Origin: Diphasiastrum complanatum
Taxonomy: Eukaryota > Streptophyta > Lycopodiopsida > Lycopodiales > Lycopodiaceae
Assembly (NCBI GenBank): GCA_029204225.1
Contig: CM055111.1
Coordinates: forward strand, 43,464,815 to 43,528,814
DNA: 64,000 nt
Direction of reading: 5' to 3'
Part shown: one piece after another, positions 10,072 to 21,475 of the stretch
How the letters are laid out: every line of letters starts with the position of its first letter
How positions within the stretch are numbered: position 1 is the first letter of the stretch
Translations under genes and position numbers: made by a program
Notes under the pieces: model-generated
What the model saw: only the letters and a program-made list of their open reading frames with translations
Told to the model about the DNA's origin: nothing
The model's database searches: none

Positions 10072-12590
10072 TCATGCCAACGGTAGTTGACCCGGCATTG
10101 CATCTGAGGCGAAGCATTGGTTGGGATTAAATACAATGGGAGGCAGGTAGTTATCCCAAGTGGTCTGTAGGCCAGCGAGATATTCTAGATATGTCGCATA
10201 ATCTGCTGTCTTTTTTATTGTGGGATTGGAGGAATGTCTGTTCTCCTTTCCAAAGGTCCGCAAGGCCCTGATCCAGTCCACATCTATCGCCCAGCCATGT
10301 GGTGCTTTAAACTTTGGCCAGTTCTGAGTATTTATCGTGACCCCTGGTCCAAAGTCCGCCCACTTCTTGCGTCGCAACATGGGAGCATACCATGGATTTA
10401 TACGTGATGCACGAGGGCTCGCCACGCTTTTGGATTTCGTTCAAAGATTCTCAGGCGCCATGCTGGCTATCACCTAGGGCAGGTATTGATTGGATCTCTT
10501 TGCCTTTGATTTCTACTGTCGTGAACTTTAGTGACCAGCCACCAAGTGAAGACTCATGGGGATGGACAGCTAAGAATTCATCTATTTTCTCGGCCAGTGT
10601 CTTTGGTTTCACAAAGGCTCGTGAAGCAGGTTTCGGCCGGGTTGATGCCACGCTTGATGGCCCTGCATCTTCTTGTCTTGTCTGTCCAACACTAGGCCCT
10701 TTGATCCGTTGTGTCTTGAGTTGCATATGTGGCCTGCCTTTGCTTGTTGGTATCTAGTGGAGGTGGTGGTGTTGGAATTACCATTGTTGGAATGGGTCTT
10801 GTCGTTGCTTGTTGTTGATACACTTGTAGCGTAGCTTTTGCCTTTTGGAGCTCCACAGTAGCAAATCCCTTGTAACTCTCAAATTGGGATTGGAATCCCG
10901 CTAGCGTTGTTTTGTACTTGGCCACCCTCTGTTGAAGGGCAGATAAATTGTGGGGCGTCAGGGACTCTAGAGTTGGTAGTGCAGCTACGAGTATCTCATC
11001 ATGTTCGCCTAAAAGATCTGGTACCATTTTGCTGAGACACTCCTCTACACTGCCATGTCAACTTGTGCCTGTAATAGAGGCACCTGTTGTTGCACTGCCT
11101 GTACTGCTTGGGAAACTTGACCATTGGTGTCAATTAAACTTCGTTGAAGTTGTTCTACGTAAGTTCGCCAGGTCGCTTCTATTTCCTTTGTCTGCTTCAT
11201 TTCAATCTGTGCAGCTTTCTCGTGCTGTTGTGTCACCTCAAGCTCATTATTTAACCTCTGTACTTCCTGTGCTTGAAATGTCCCTTCTGGCGGTCACTGA
11301 GAGTTTGTTTCTCTTGTAGCAACTGGGTAAGCAGAATGCCAAGGTGTTGATAAATTCCTTGGACATTCGTTGAATCCAGTGAAGTAGTTGTTGATGCACT
11401 GGCTGCTCTTAATGGAACTAAGATAGCTACCGTATCCTCTGGCTCCGGCTCTTCATCGACAAAATCATCCTCAGGTAAAGCATCTTCTAAAACTATGGCA
11501 TCTTTGAAACTTGGTCCTGATGGTATAACATCAAAAAATGTGTCATCATCAGGGGCCAGGCCTGACTCGACATTTTGAGCAGCTGTGGTAGGCCTACTCA
11601 GCTTCAAATTCCAACATTTGGTCAAGAAATCCCTCCTGACCAGGGTTCTCGAATTCCTCAAAGGTAGGTGGAGACTATGGAATGGTGAAATCCATCTGGG
11701 TTTGGAGGATTGAGACGGGGAACTTGGAGGCTTTCCCCAGTATATCAAGCAAGAATTGTTCACTGCCCGTGGAAAGTTTAGAAGATTGGGTGTCTTTAGG
11801 AGGTGAGGAAGTGTTATGTGGAGTTGGTGAATGAGGTGGTGAAGAAGGGATAACGACGGCGGCAGGGATGGTGGAGGCAATGGTTATAGCAGTGGAGGAC
11901 GGAACGGCTTGGGAATCGAGTGGAATGTCAGACACGGTCGTATCGGATAAGGTGGAGCGATAAGGGGAAAACCATCTACGGGTTGCGGCTGGTAAGGCTT
12001 GTGGTGTAGTAGCGCCTGTCATGCGACGACGACTTGAGGAAGGGGGCGGGTGGGTGTCGAGTGCAGTAGTGGATGAAGCAGAGGATGAGGCTACGACTGG
12101 TGGATGGCGACTGGAAGAGGTAATATCGATGGTTAGATGCTCCGAACGCGGGTAACCACGGATTTTGTCTTCAAAGTAGGTGACAATGAAGAGGCTCAGT
12201 AGGGGACCAAGCCAACAGCAAACTGGTGTCGCTGGTTGGGTGTAATGGCTGTTTGAGCTCTTGAACAACTAGCTCGTGCCAGTTGTTTGAGCTCTTGAAC
12301 AACTAGCTCGTGCCAGTTGTAGAGCCTGACAGTGTTAGCTGTAAATTCCAGGCGAGATTCCACTATCATGTGCAGCTGCGTGGAAGGAATTTGCTCTTTG
12401 CGAAGATTTCCAACAAACAGGAAGCTATTTAATAAAAGGGAGGCAGCTTTTTTACAACAGGGTTAGTGATGTGCTCGACTAGGTAGCCATCATTTGTTTG
12501 CAGGTAGGTGACAGTAGTGTCAACAAAAGGGGTAATGGTCTGGATGGCTTTACGGTGAGACAGGGCAGGGCGGGTTCTTGATAAGATGCC
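10072..12590 (-). pseudogene. Unrecognised coiled-coil coding relic, 3' part
   Basis: A chain of minus-strand frames reads as one broken gene: Ser/Pro-rich (11675-12268), acidic (DFVDEEPEPEDTV, 11251-11880), a Q-rich helical stretch suggesting coiled coil (EVTQQHEKAAQIEMKQTKE, 11045-11236; LSALQQRVAKYKTTLAGFQS, 10692-11027), then a globular-looking tail (ESSLGGWSLKFTTVEIKGKE, 10451-10726; AIDVDWIRALRTFGKENRHS, 10072-10425). Codon-like continuity is interrupted by at least four frameshifts or stops. I do not recognise the family. It could be the gag-like gene of an unusual element or a retained host gene relic. Its 5' part lies beyond the copia insertion, at 17542-17847. Confidence 0.5.
12250..12319. 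repeat. 34-bp tandem duplication
   Basis: A unit starting TGTTTGAGCTCTTGAACAAC is repeated once exactly (12250-12283 and 12284-12317). It sits inside the coiled-coil relic and adds a stop-containing insertion there. Confidence 0.85.
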
Positions 12591-12595
12591 AATAG

Positions 12596-12985
12596 TGACA
12601 AAATTCAATGCCTAGCTATGGAGTATCATAACAACATAGTAAGCACACTATGAAAGCTTGAAAAAAACAGCTATGGAGTAGAAGACAAAAGCAAGAGAGA
12701 GAGGACTTCAAAGCTCACACTACTTGAATGAATAGTGAAAGAGTAGTAAGCCATGGAAACCCCTCCAAACTAAGGGCCACATATAGCATGTAATGTATAG
12801 AGGTGGTGTCTTTCCAATTCTAGCTTTAGACCACACATGGGTCTTTAACCTACTTGTTATTACTTGCCTAATTAGCACAAGTAGGGTGTACTATGTACAT
12901 AAATGTTTTACCCCCATGTCTTATGCACAACTTACAAGTTACAAGTATACAGGCCTTAAGGGGCAAAATAGGCTTTATTTCAACA
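12596..12985 (-). repeat. copia-2 3' LTR
   Basis: 390 bp. In element orientation it starts TGTTGAAATAAAGCC after a GGGGGG purine tract and ends TTTTGTCA. It aligns along its full length with 17151-17541. Confidence 0.93.
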
Positions 12986-14835
12986 CCCCCCCTCAATGGC
13001 TATTTTGTTCATACCAACACCTAGCATGCTACGAAACTTTTCAAACTTTTCTCTACTAAGTGCCTTAGTAAAGATATCTGCAGCTTGGTCGTTGGTATCA
13101 CAATACTCGAGCTGAATTTTTCCACTTTGTATCTTCTCTCGTAAGAAATGTTGGTCCACCTCAATATGCTTCATACGAGCATGGTACACAGGATTTTTGG
13201 CTAGCTGGATACAACTCTGGCTATCGCAATAAAGAATAGTAGGTGCATCCTGTGGGATCTGCCCCTCCCCAAGAAGTCTCCTAAGCCATATCGCCTCGCA
13301 GGTAGCTTTCGCCGCATCCCGGTACTCAGCCTCTATTGATGATAAGGTAACGGTGGGCTGTTTCTTGCTACACCAAGAAATGGCCCCAGAACCAAGGTTG
13401 AATGTGTAACCTGTGGTTGACTTCTGATCATCCCTATCACCAGCCCAATCCAAATCAGTAAAGCCTCCAAGCTGGAGCTTCCCGTCATCTGTGTACTCAA
13501 TCCCATAGCAGGTAGCTGCTTTCCAATGGGCTTTAGTTGGGGAACTCATAAACTGGCTTGCTACACCAACCGCATAGGAAATGTCTGGCCTCGTAGTGGT
13601 GAGATAAATCATGCTACCAACCAGCTGCCTATAAAGAGTCTCGTCCACAAAAGGAGTGCCATCATCTCTAGATGGCTTGCTACTGGTATCAATGGGAGTA
13701 GATACGGGTTTGCAATCCTGCATGTTGAACCTGTTCAAGACTTCACATACATAGTTGCTTGGGAAATAAACACACAATTTTGCTTTTTCCAAACCTCCAA
13801 GCCTAGACAATAGTGGATTAGACCCAAATCCTTCATCTCGAACTTATTTGATAAATGAGCCTTCACCTTTTCAATCAGCTGCCCATTGTTACCCGTGATG
13901 ACCAAGTCATCCACATAGAGAATTGTCAAGACAATGTTCCCATCCTCCTCCTTCACGAACAGGTTGCAATCCGAATGACTCTTTATGAATTGCATCTTGG
14001 CAAAATAGTCGTCAATACGACTATACCAGGCCCTGGGTGCCTGCTTCAAACCATATAAGGCCTTCTTAAGCCTACATACTATAGTTTGCTTGCCCTTAGC
14101 CTCAAAACCTTGTGGCTGATCCATGTAGACTTCTTCAGCCAACTGTCCATTAAGATAAGCACTCTTCACGTCCATTTGATGGACCTCCCAACCAAAAAAT
14201 GCAGCCAATGCTAAAACCAACCTGATAGACGTCATTTTAGCTACAGGTGGAAATGTCTCATCATAGTCCAAGCCCTCTTGCTGTGCATAGCCTTTGGCAA
14301 CCAACCTTGCCTTATGCTTTTCGATGCTCCCATCCGATTTGTATTTGGTCCTGTAGACCCGTTTACAGCCAATAGGACACTTTCCTTTTGGTAACTTCAC
14401 CAAGTCCCATGTATCATTCTTGAGAATGGAGTCGTACTCCTCTTGCATGGCATGTTGCCATACCTTCTCATCAGCTGCCTCAACGAATGTATGCGGATCT
14501 TGTGAATCCAAAATAGTAGTCATAAGTGCATAGTTTGTCTCCTGATGTCCATGCTGCTGGGCTTGCCTTTGAGACCTCCTTGCCCTTGGATTGCTGCACC
14601 CTCCCTCATCCAATATCAAACCATCCTGCACAGTTTGCCAATACCACTTGGGAAACTTCTTCCTTGCAGTTGGTGATGAAGACGGTGAATAGGACTCAAC
14701 ATCTTTGCCCCTTTCCTTCTGCTTCCTAGTCTCCTCGGATTCTTCCTCGTGATCACTCATACGATCATCTTGAGACTCCCCAATATATGGATGTGGATCA
14801 TCAAGTATTGGCACAAATTCACTTGTACCCTCCAT
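12983..14835 (-). pseudogene. copia-2 reverse transcriptase and RNase H
   Basis: The first frame (13735-14835) has an acidic linker, then TWDLVKLPKGKCPIG, the conserved KHKARLVAKGYAQQEG, HQMDVKSAYLNGQLAEEVYM, YGLKQAPRAWYSRIDDYF and the catalytic ILYVDDLVITGN. A frameshift near 13800 moves the reading to 12980-13810: CKPVSTPIDTS, then RNase H with DLDWAGDRDDQKSTTGYTF, CDSQSCIQLAKNPVYHAR and the C-terminal QAADIFTKALSREKF. Apart from the frameshift the domain is complete, in contrast to copia-1. It ends at the polypurine tract next to the 3' LTR. Confidence 0.92.
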
Positions 14836-14871
14836 CTCATGTTCCAGTTACAAGCTAAGATTCACTAGCTA

Positions 14872-15214
14872 TGTTAGAAAGTAGGACTTAAGCTAGAAAG
14901 CAAGAAGAGAGAATGCTTAAGGAGGCTAAAGAGAAGCAATCATCATAAACTGAATAAAGGAATACAATGTTGTCGTACTTATACTCTCTCCCTGAATCAA
15001 ATAGAGGATTCAAAAAAGGGAGGGAAAAAGGATTTGGAGGGAAAATAGTGCGCCCTCCCAATAGGAGGACCCCCACTCCAAATCAATGTGACCAAGTCCT
15101 AAATATATGACCAAACAGGGCCCAAGGCCAGTATATGAATAAAAAAGGGCCCTTAGGCCTGCTTATGCATGAATAAAAGAATGGACGTGGCGAATGTAAT
15201 GAGCCAAGTCCACA
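14872..15214 (-). repeat. Probable gypsy 3' LTR inside copia-2
   Basis: In minus orientation this 343-bp block runs from TGTGGACTTGGC to CTTTCTAACA and is preceded by a purine-rich GCAGGGGAGAG, the arrangement of a polypurine tract and 3' LTR. It lies downstream of the gypsy RT fragment in the same orientation. No second copy is present in the window, so the borders rest on TG..CA and the purine tract only. Confidence 0.55.
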
Positions 15215-15481
15215 ACTCTCCCCTGCAGAAAAACAAAGCCCTCCACCGGCTAACAAGCATAATGACTATATAGAACAATAAGGTAAGCATGCTAGATTCT
15301 GAAAAATCACGAGCTAATGCAAATACTGATGGAGAGGACATAAGTCATCACAACAGATACCCCAAAAGTATCATAACTGTGTAAATCAAGTACTAAGCAA
15401 ATACTACAAACAAAACATAAAAGAATAGTCATAGTGAAGTAGAGGGAACATCTACAATGACATCTGTAGTCGAGGAGAGAA

Positions 15482-16125
15482 TTAAAGCCATGAGGGCTCG
15501 AGCCTGCTCTGCCAATAATGGTGTATGATAAAAGACATCAATAGGCTCTCAAAAGCAGTTTGACACTCAGAAGTCCAAACAAAGGTATGAGATTTCTTCA
15601 GTAACGAATGAAGCGGAGCAGCCACAGTGGCAAAATACTTAACATGACGACAAAGATGGGTTGCCATACCTAAAAACATACGAACAGAATGAACATCGGT
15701 TGGGACAGGCCAATTCTCAATAGCCTGAACTTTCCGAGGATCAAGACAAATACGTCCACCACAAATAAGAAAACCCAAAAATTCGATTTCAGCCACGGCA
15801 AAAGAACATTTGGACAATTTGGCGAATAGTTGATGCTCAATAAGTAATTCAAACACAGATGATAGATGTTTTACATGATCAGACAAAGAAGTACTAAAAA
15901 CAAGAATGTCATCAAAATAAACTAAGACACAAACACCTAAAAGAGGACTTAAAATATTATTCATAGCATTCTGAAATGTCGGTGGACCATTCTGAACACC
16001 AAATGGAAGAACACGAAACTCATACAAACCCAAATGAGTACGAAATGCAGTCTTATGCTCATCAGAAGGACGCATCCTAATTTGGTAGTATCCAGAACGT
16101 AGGTCAATTTTGGAAAAGATGGAAG
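15482..16125 (-). pseudogene. Ty3/gypsy reverse transcriptase fragment inside copia-2
   Basis: A 222-codon frame with clear gypsy RT blocks: FSKIDLRSGYYQIRM, TAFRTHLGLYEFRVLPFG, the catalytic VYFDDILVFS, ECQTAFESLL near the RNase H connection. This is not the copia RT, which is separately present at 13-14.8 kb. The fragment is fused to the copia gag near 16120. RNase H and integrase of the gypsy are missing between this frame and the putative LTR. Confidence 0.9.
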
Positions 16126-16728
16126 TTTTGCTTCTTAGAAGCAAAGGCATGCTCCTGGAAATCTTCCCTCTTGGAGAGATTAACTCTCCTCATCTCCTCC
16201 TGGAACAAGAGACCATATACCTCTTCATAGGTAGGGATTTTCTCCCTCACAGATATCATCATCACAAAGTTCTGATAAGCATATGACAAGCTACTCAGAA
16301 CTATTGGCACCAAGTCTTTGTCAGCAATAGCCTCTCCAAGCACAAAAAGCTGATATCTAACATCTTGAATCTTAGTAAGATGATCAGTAACTGTCTCCCC
16401 TATCTCCATCCTGAGAGTATACAACTTGTTCTTCAAGTAGAGAAGTCTCGTACAATGCACAAAGAATGTGCCAAGCATCTACAGGCCCTTTGGCTGACCT
16501 GATTAGAGGAATCACATTATCCCTCACTGACATGTTGATGATCCTGTGTGCCTTTTCCCCGCTCTTGATATAGTCCTTGAGCTCAAGTTCTGATGCTTCC
16601 TCACCTGTCACAAGCTTCCAACATTCTTTATCTTCCAAAATGTTCTTGATCTTGAATTTCCAAAGGCTAAAGTTAGTGCCATCAAGCCGGCTGACTTCAC
16701 TCAGCATGCTCTCTGCAAGACTAGACAT
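16104..16728 (-). pseudogene. copia-2 gag
   Basis: Starts at MSSLAESMLSEVSRLDGTNF and has the UBN2-type gag pattern: NFSLWKFKIKNIL, then AWHILCALYE, YLKNKLYTLRME, VTDHLTKIQDVRYQL and a YEEVYGLLFQEEMRR segment. A frameshift around 16440 splits it into two frames. The C-terminal zinc knuckle is missing, because the coding region runs directly into gypsy RT sequence near 16120. Confidence 0.88.
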
Positions 16729-17135
16729 AGCTAGATAGAAATAAAACACAAAAGGTAAACTGGGGTTTTCACCCAACTAGGGTGTGCAGCCACTTGCTCA
16801 ATAACCCTCAGCTTCTGGATTTGAAACTATCCCCCTGTATGGCTGTCCTAGCCCTTGTCCAAGATCCACTTAGAACTTCCACTGTAGTTCCCACTGTAGA
16901 AAGCGCCCTCCTAGAGCCCTGGCTGTCCAAAAAGACTCAAAAAAATTTCTCCCAAATTAGAAAGTTTTTGGATCACAGTACTCCCCTTGCCAACAGTACT
17001 CCAATTTTGCAGATAGCATAGAGATCAGATGCCCCTACAAAAAGTGTGCCCTCCTCAAAGATAAGTTGCTCTCCAGGAATGGCAAGAATCTGATCAAAAC
17101 AGGTCCAAGCTTTCACCACACCACAGGCAACATAA

Positions 17136-17150
17136 CCTGCTCTGATACCA
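17136..17150 (-). other. copia-2 primer binding site
   Basis: Minus strand reads TGGTATCAGAGCAGG immediately inside the 5' LTR, the sequence complementary to the 3' end of initiator Met-tRNA used by most plant copia elements. Confidence 0.9.
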
Positions 17151-17541
17151 TGACAAAATCCAAGGCCTAGCTATGGAGTATCATAACAACATAGTAAGCA
17201 CACTATGAAAGCTTGAAAAAACCAGCTATGGGGTAGAAGACAAAAGCAAGAGAGAGAGGACTTCAAAGCTCACACTACTTGAATGATTAGTGAAAGAGTA
17301 GTAGTGTGTGGAAACCCCTCCAAACTAAGGGCCACAAATAGCATGTAATGTATAGAGGTTGTGTCTTTCTAAATCTAGCTTTAGACCACACATGGGTCTT
17401 TAACCTACTTGTTATTACTTGCCTAATTACCACAAGTGGGGCGTACTATGTACATAAATGTTTTACCCCCATGTCTTATGCACAACTTACAAGTTAGAAG
17501 TATACAAGCCTTAAGGGGCAAAATAGGCATTTATTTCATCA
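17151..17541 (-). repeat. copia-2 5' LTR
   Basis: 391 bp, the partner of 12596-12985; in element orientation it starts TGATGAAATAAATGCC and ends TTTTGTCA next to the primer site. The first bases (TGATG against TGTTG) differ from the other LTR. Confidence 0.92.
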
Positions 17542-17847
17542 AATAGCAGCAAGCGCATCAGTGGATACGGCAATCCAATGGTCTTTGGATTGGTATTCAA
17601 CAATAAACTAAGGCAGGTCCTCCCTCCAAGTCCCATAGGCCATAATGCAGTAGTCTTGGTTCAAGGCATTGGTGAAAACCCAGGCATGAATACCCATGGC
17701 TTGGAGCAATAGGCATGCTACCATCAGCCATTGGGATATATCAGCCTGGCCTGGCAGCACGCCATGCACGAGGTTGGTAGGTACAGAGTGTTGTACGACT
17801 TGTCCAGTAGGGAGGCCAGATTTTGGTGAAACTGGGCATTTAGACAT
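17542..17847 (-). pseudogene. Unrecognised coding relic, 5' part
   Basis: From a possible start at 17847 it reads MSKCPVSPKSGLPTGQVVQH, ADISQWLMVACLLLQAMGIH, NALNQDYCIMAYGTWREDLP, then (after one stop) YQSKDHWIAVSTDALAAI, and continues across the copia-2 insertion into GILSRTRPALSHRKA and TPFVDTTVTYLQTNDGYLVE (12440-12595). It looks like a globular N-terminal domain of the coiled-coil relic at 10.1-12.3 kb. Family unknown; the start is a guess based on the first Met in frame. Confidence 0.45.
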
Positions 17848-18804
17848 GATGGCAATTGAAGGATAACAAGAAGCAGAGAAAGAGAGTGTATAGCAGGTAG
17901 TATGGTAGAGGGTAACGTGCGTGCCACGTATGTTTTGATAACAAAGACGCAAAAATTTCGTGAAAAATATTTGCAAGAGCTCCGCCAGAAAAAGTGACAA
18001 ATGACTTGATTTTCTCCCTTATATAGAGGAGAATTTAGACCTCTATTAGACAAGGTACACTGTCAAGTGCTCCATTCTGGATAAAACTTGGCAAGGACAC
18101 AGAACACTGCAAGTGTAAGCCACAAAATTCTTAGCGAGGGTTCCCTGTGCATCAGCAAGCCCGATGAGGGTTGTCAAGGTGTCGCGAGGGTTGAACATTC
18201 GCCCAAGATAGAACCTTCGCAATGGTACCTTGTAAAATTTGTTTTTCAATAATTTCAACCTTCGCCCCAAGTCAAATGGACTGTCCTGATTTCATTTTGT
18301 TTGTCGGCGAGGGTTGGTAGGGACATTTACTAGCTCAGCGAGGGTTCCCAAAATGTCAATCTTGAACTCTCACAGGTAGCAACTTTTGTAACTTCTGCCA
18401 AGAAGTAACCTTTGCAAAGGCTTCCATAGGGGAATGGCGGTAGGATTTCCATTTAGACAAGTTGGTGAGGGTTGAATACAGTTCACATGCCTTTTTGCCA
18501 ACTTGAGTGATTTTAGCCCCTTTTCGTCTCTGTTGGAATTTTCATTGATATAGGATATTTCCAAGAAGAGGCAAATAAGAAATTATGAAACTATAGTGAA
18601 AGTGGAAAACAAAAGAATAATAAAATAGGACCTTCTGCTTAGGAAATCTGCGGTAATCGGCTTCCATTGACTGGTGAAACATCACACCTTTGGATAAACT
18701 CATTGGTATCTTAATACATTGTAGGCCACCAACACCCTGATTGAAGAATTTTTCATACTGTGATTTTTGTTGCAAAGTGACCTCCCCCCATGCCCTCATG
18801 CAGA

Positions 18805-18807
<3 letters not shown>
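17848..18807. other. Upstream region of the relic, motif-rich, no gene
   Basis: No convincing coding. Between 18133 and 18475 a GCGAGGGTT motif recurs about six times, with its complement AACCTTCGC or close variants three to four times. Confidence 0.5.

Positions 18808-18854
<47 letters not shown>
18808..18854. repeat. (GA)n microsatellite
   Basis: Uninterrupted (GA)n of 47 bases, without a recognisable LINE end beside it, so it is not assigned to the LINE family. Confidence 0.95.
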
Positions 18855-18857
<3 letters not shown>

Positions 18858-19009
18858 AAAGGGAGAGAGAGTATTTGAGGGTTTTGTTTATTGTAGGGTT
18901 TGAACTTTTGAGTGTAGGGAGATGGAATGATCATTGATGGAAGCCTGAAGCCTTGAACTTAGATTCTTAGAAGAGTGTGTTTGAGAGAGAGGGAGGTAGA
19001 GTTAGGGGT

Positions 19010-19011
<2 letters not shown>

Positions 19012-19049
<38 letters not shown>
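19012..19049. repeat. (GT)n microsatellite
   Basis: (GT)n of 38 bases, the only long GT tract in the window. Confidence 0.95.
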
Positions 19050-19053
<4 letters not shown>

Positions 19054-19221
19054 AGGGAGGGAGGGAGAGTTAGCCTTTAGGTTTGTGTGGGTGAGAAATT
19101 AGAATTTAGAAATTTTAAGTTAGAATGTTAGATGTTATTTTGGTGTGTTAAAACTTAGTAATAAGTATTAGTAACTTAGGTTAGGTAGTTTATCGAGATA
19201 GAAATTAGAATCTAGATCATA

Positions 19222-19375
19222 CGAGTTTGAGTGAGCACTTGCCACTGAGTCTTGACTCTTGAGGGAAGGATCCCTTGTGGGATCACTTGAGTGAGCACTT
19301 GCCACTGAGTCTTGCCTCTTGAGGGGGAGAGAGAGTAGATACCATGCTAAGAGAGAAGGATCCCTTGTGGGATCA
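19222..19375. repeat. Partial tandem duplication at the start of the outer hAT
   Basis: TGAGTGAGCACTTGCCACTG and the following GAGTCTTG.CTCTTGAGGG occur twice (about 19229 and 19290). AAGGATCCCTTGTGGGATCA also occurs twice (19266 and 19357), the second time as the start of the zinc-finger exon. This is a local duplication with a later insertion in the second unit. Confidence 0.8.
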
Positions 19376-21362
19376 TGTGATAGTTGCTTCAAATTATGGC
19401 ACCTCATGCACTAAGAGGTGGACATGTAAGTATTGCGTCAAGGACTACACAAGTGGCCCCACTGGAATAAAGGCACATTTGTTGCGTTTGCGTGGTTATG
19501 AGATCGCAAGTTGTATGTGGGCACCAAACTCATTGATGATACCTGCAACTCCATTTACAGCTACCTCGGAGGCTGGTCCTTCGACCACAGGTTAGTGATT
19601 GTAATCAGTGATTCCTAAGTTGTTATAAATCCTTGGTTATTGACAATTGTAACTAGTAAGTTGTTGCTAGATGCTAAATAGAAAATATGTGCATTGATGA
19701 TTGTGTCATAAATTGTAATTTATTGCATGCAGTATGTACTACGACATTACTACAGTCTACAACTACTATCATGATTCATCAAACTCCATTGTTGTAGAAT
19801 CTAGATAGTAATTATTAATTTGTGGCCACCGGCAATTTGCAACAGTTCCAGAAGACCCTTCCACATCACAAGGTCCCGATACGGTGGCACAACTGTCATG
19901 AGGCTCTTCTCATGCCCAAAGCCATACACAGCTTAGGGGTAGGATCCTTCCAGCAAAAGTAACAAGGAGATAGCCAATGTGTCTGTTATGAGGTGTTTCT
20001 ACATGTGCAACCTCCCCTTTCACTTGGCTGACCCCTGCATGGAGGGAGATGATGAGACGTGTCTAGGATTGGTTCCCGGTGGGAGGGACCATCCATGCAG
20101 CAGTTGAGGACAAGTCAGTTGGTTGAAAAGGGAGACTCTGTGGATAGGGAGCTAGAGCCTATCAGGAGATCATGAACCATGTAAATCCTAAACCCCGCTT
20201 TAATGTAATATGTATTATCATCTATGTTCTAACTTGAAGTTCCAAGTTTGAAGTGGCAAGTGCCAAGTTCTAACTTCTATGTCTTAACTTTTATGTTCCA
20301 ATGTTGCATTGTTGTGCTTTGCAAGTTGTCACAGACAATGCGGCTAATTGTGTTGCCATGGGGAAGCTAGTAAATGAAAAGTAACCTTCGGTTTTTTGGA
20401 CAGCCTGTGCTGCACATTTCTTAGACCTCTTATTTGAGGATATAGCAAAGTTGCCATGGATTAGAGAGGTAGTAGACATACGCCGGTTCTTGGTGAGGTT
20501 TGTCACCAAGAGACCAAGGGTCCTGAGCATGTTCAGGGCCTATTCTAGCCTCGAGCTTCCGAGAGCTGCCCCCACCAGGTCTACTTTTGTATCCATCAAC
20601 TTTGATTCATCACTTAGATTCTTAGAAGTTAGTACATAGCTTACCAATAACTACTTTCAAGTTTCAACTTTGTTATCCGATAATTGATTTGCTAAAGCAT
20701 AATACAATTTTGCAATCATGATTGGTTCCAGGTTTGCCTCTTTTTCATTGTTTTGGAGCGCCACTTGAAGGTGCATGGCAGCTTGAGACAAAATGGTGGT
20801 CTCAAACCATTGGCAGGAGTGGAGGCCCTCACAAGAGCCTAAGGCTCAGTGATTTGAGAGGACTATGCTATCATCTCCTTTTTGGGATGATGCACGGGCC
20901 ATTATCACAGGGTTGCCACCTCTCTACAGTGTCTTGCGCCTTACAAATAGAGAGGGCTACACTTTGGGCCTTCTCTATGAGTTCATGAATAGGCTAGGAG
21001 AGCATATTTGCACCTGCACTGGCTTCAGTACAGAGTGGTTTGAAATTTGAACTTTCAGAGTGACTAGTGTTCATATTCATTGATGAGATCTATTATCTAT
21101 TATCTCTTATCATGATAGATGAGTATCTATGTATCATGTGACATGCATGATGTATGATTTTCAAATTTTATAGGGTTGAAGAAATAAGAGAAAAGTGGGA
21201 AGCCAGGTGGGAATGGTTCCATCAACCTCTACACATTATGGCTTGCACTCTTTACCATGGGGGGAACAAGCTCAGGGTTGCACAGTTAGACAGGTTAGTG
21301 TATGTGCACGCCAATCTATGGCTTCTGAAGAAGCTAAAGGAGACGAGGGAGCCTGTACAGGT
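19344..21362 (+). pseudogene. Outer hAT transposase, exons before the nested insertion
   Basis: A decayed hAT transposase gene. A BED-type zinc finger comes first (DPLWDHV, CKYCVKDYTSG, IKAHLLRLRGYEI; 19344-19592) and ends at a splice-like ACAG|GTTAGTG. The core has VVTDNAANCVAMGKLV and WTACAAHFLDLLFEDIAKLP (20325-20460), with the second catalytic Asp in TDN. Later come EGAWQLETKWWSQTI (20777 on), LYSVLRLTNREGYTLGLLYE (20915 on), and a remnant of the dimerisation domain, VAQLDRLVYVHANLWLLKKL. The ERNWS block with the catalytic Glu has been lost. Many stops; inactive. Confidence 0.85.
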
Positions 21363-21397
21363 CAATTGTAATTTTCAAGTTGCAATTATGTTTGAAC

Positions 21398-21475
21398 CAT
21401 AGTTGCAGCGAATCGCGATTCGGGAATCGCGATTCTGCGAATCGCGATTCGCTGCAGCGAATCGTGGACAGAATC
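21398..21475 (+). repeat. Inner hAT left terminus: inverted repeat plus palindrome array
   Basis: Starts CATAGTTGCAGCG and continues with GAATCGCGATTC three times, spaced by a few bases, then GCAGCGAATCG. The self-complementary units could bind transposase dimers. Confidence 0.85.

Larger units (their letters stand above)
12591..17546 (-). mobile_element. copia-2: LTR retrotransposon with target duplication, carrying a gypsy fragment
   Basis: The element body is 12596-17541, flanked by the 5-bp direct repeat aatag (12591-12595 and 17542-17546). Order on the minus strand: 5' LTR, Met-tRNA primer site, gag, a gypsy RT fragment and LTR where protease and integrase should be, copia RT-RNase H, polypurine GAGGGGGG, 3' LTR. 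Removing it rejoins an open frame of the unknown relic (ALAAIGILSRTR), which confirms the insertion point. The LTRs differ at several positions, so it is not very recent. Confidence 0.93.

Noticed and set aside
18133-18475. GAGGGTT motifs as interstitial telomere repeats
   Set aside because: The copies are dispersed in both orientations and do not form TTTAGGG-type tandem arrays.
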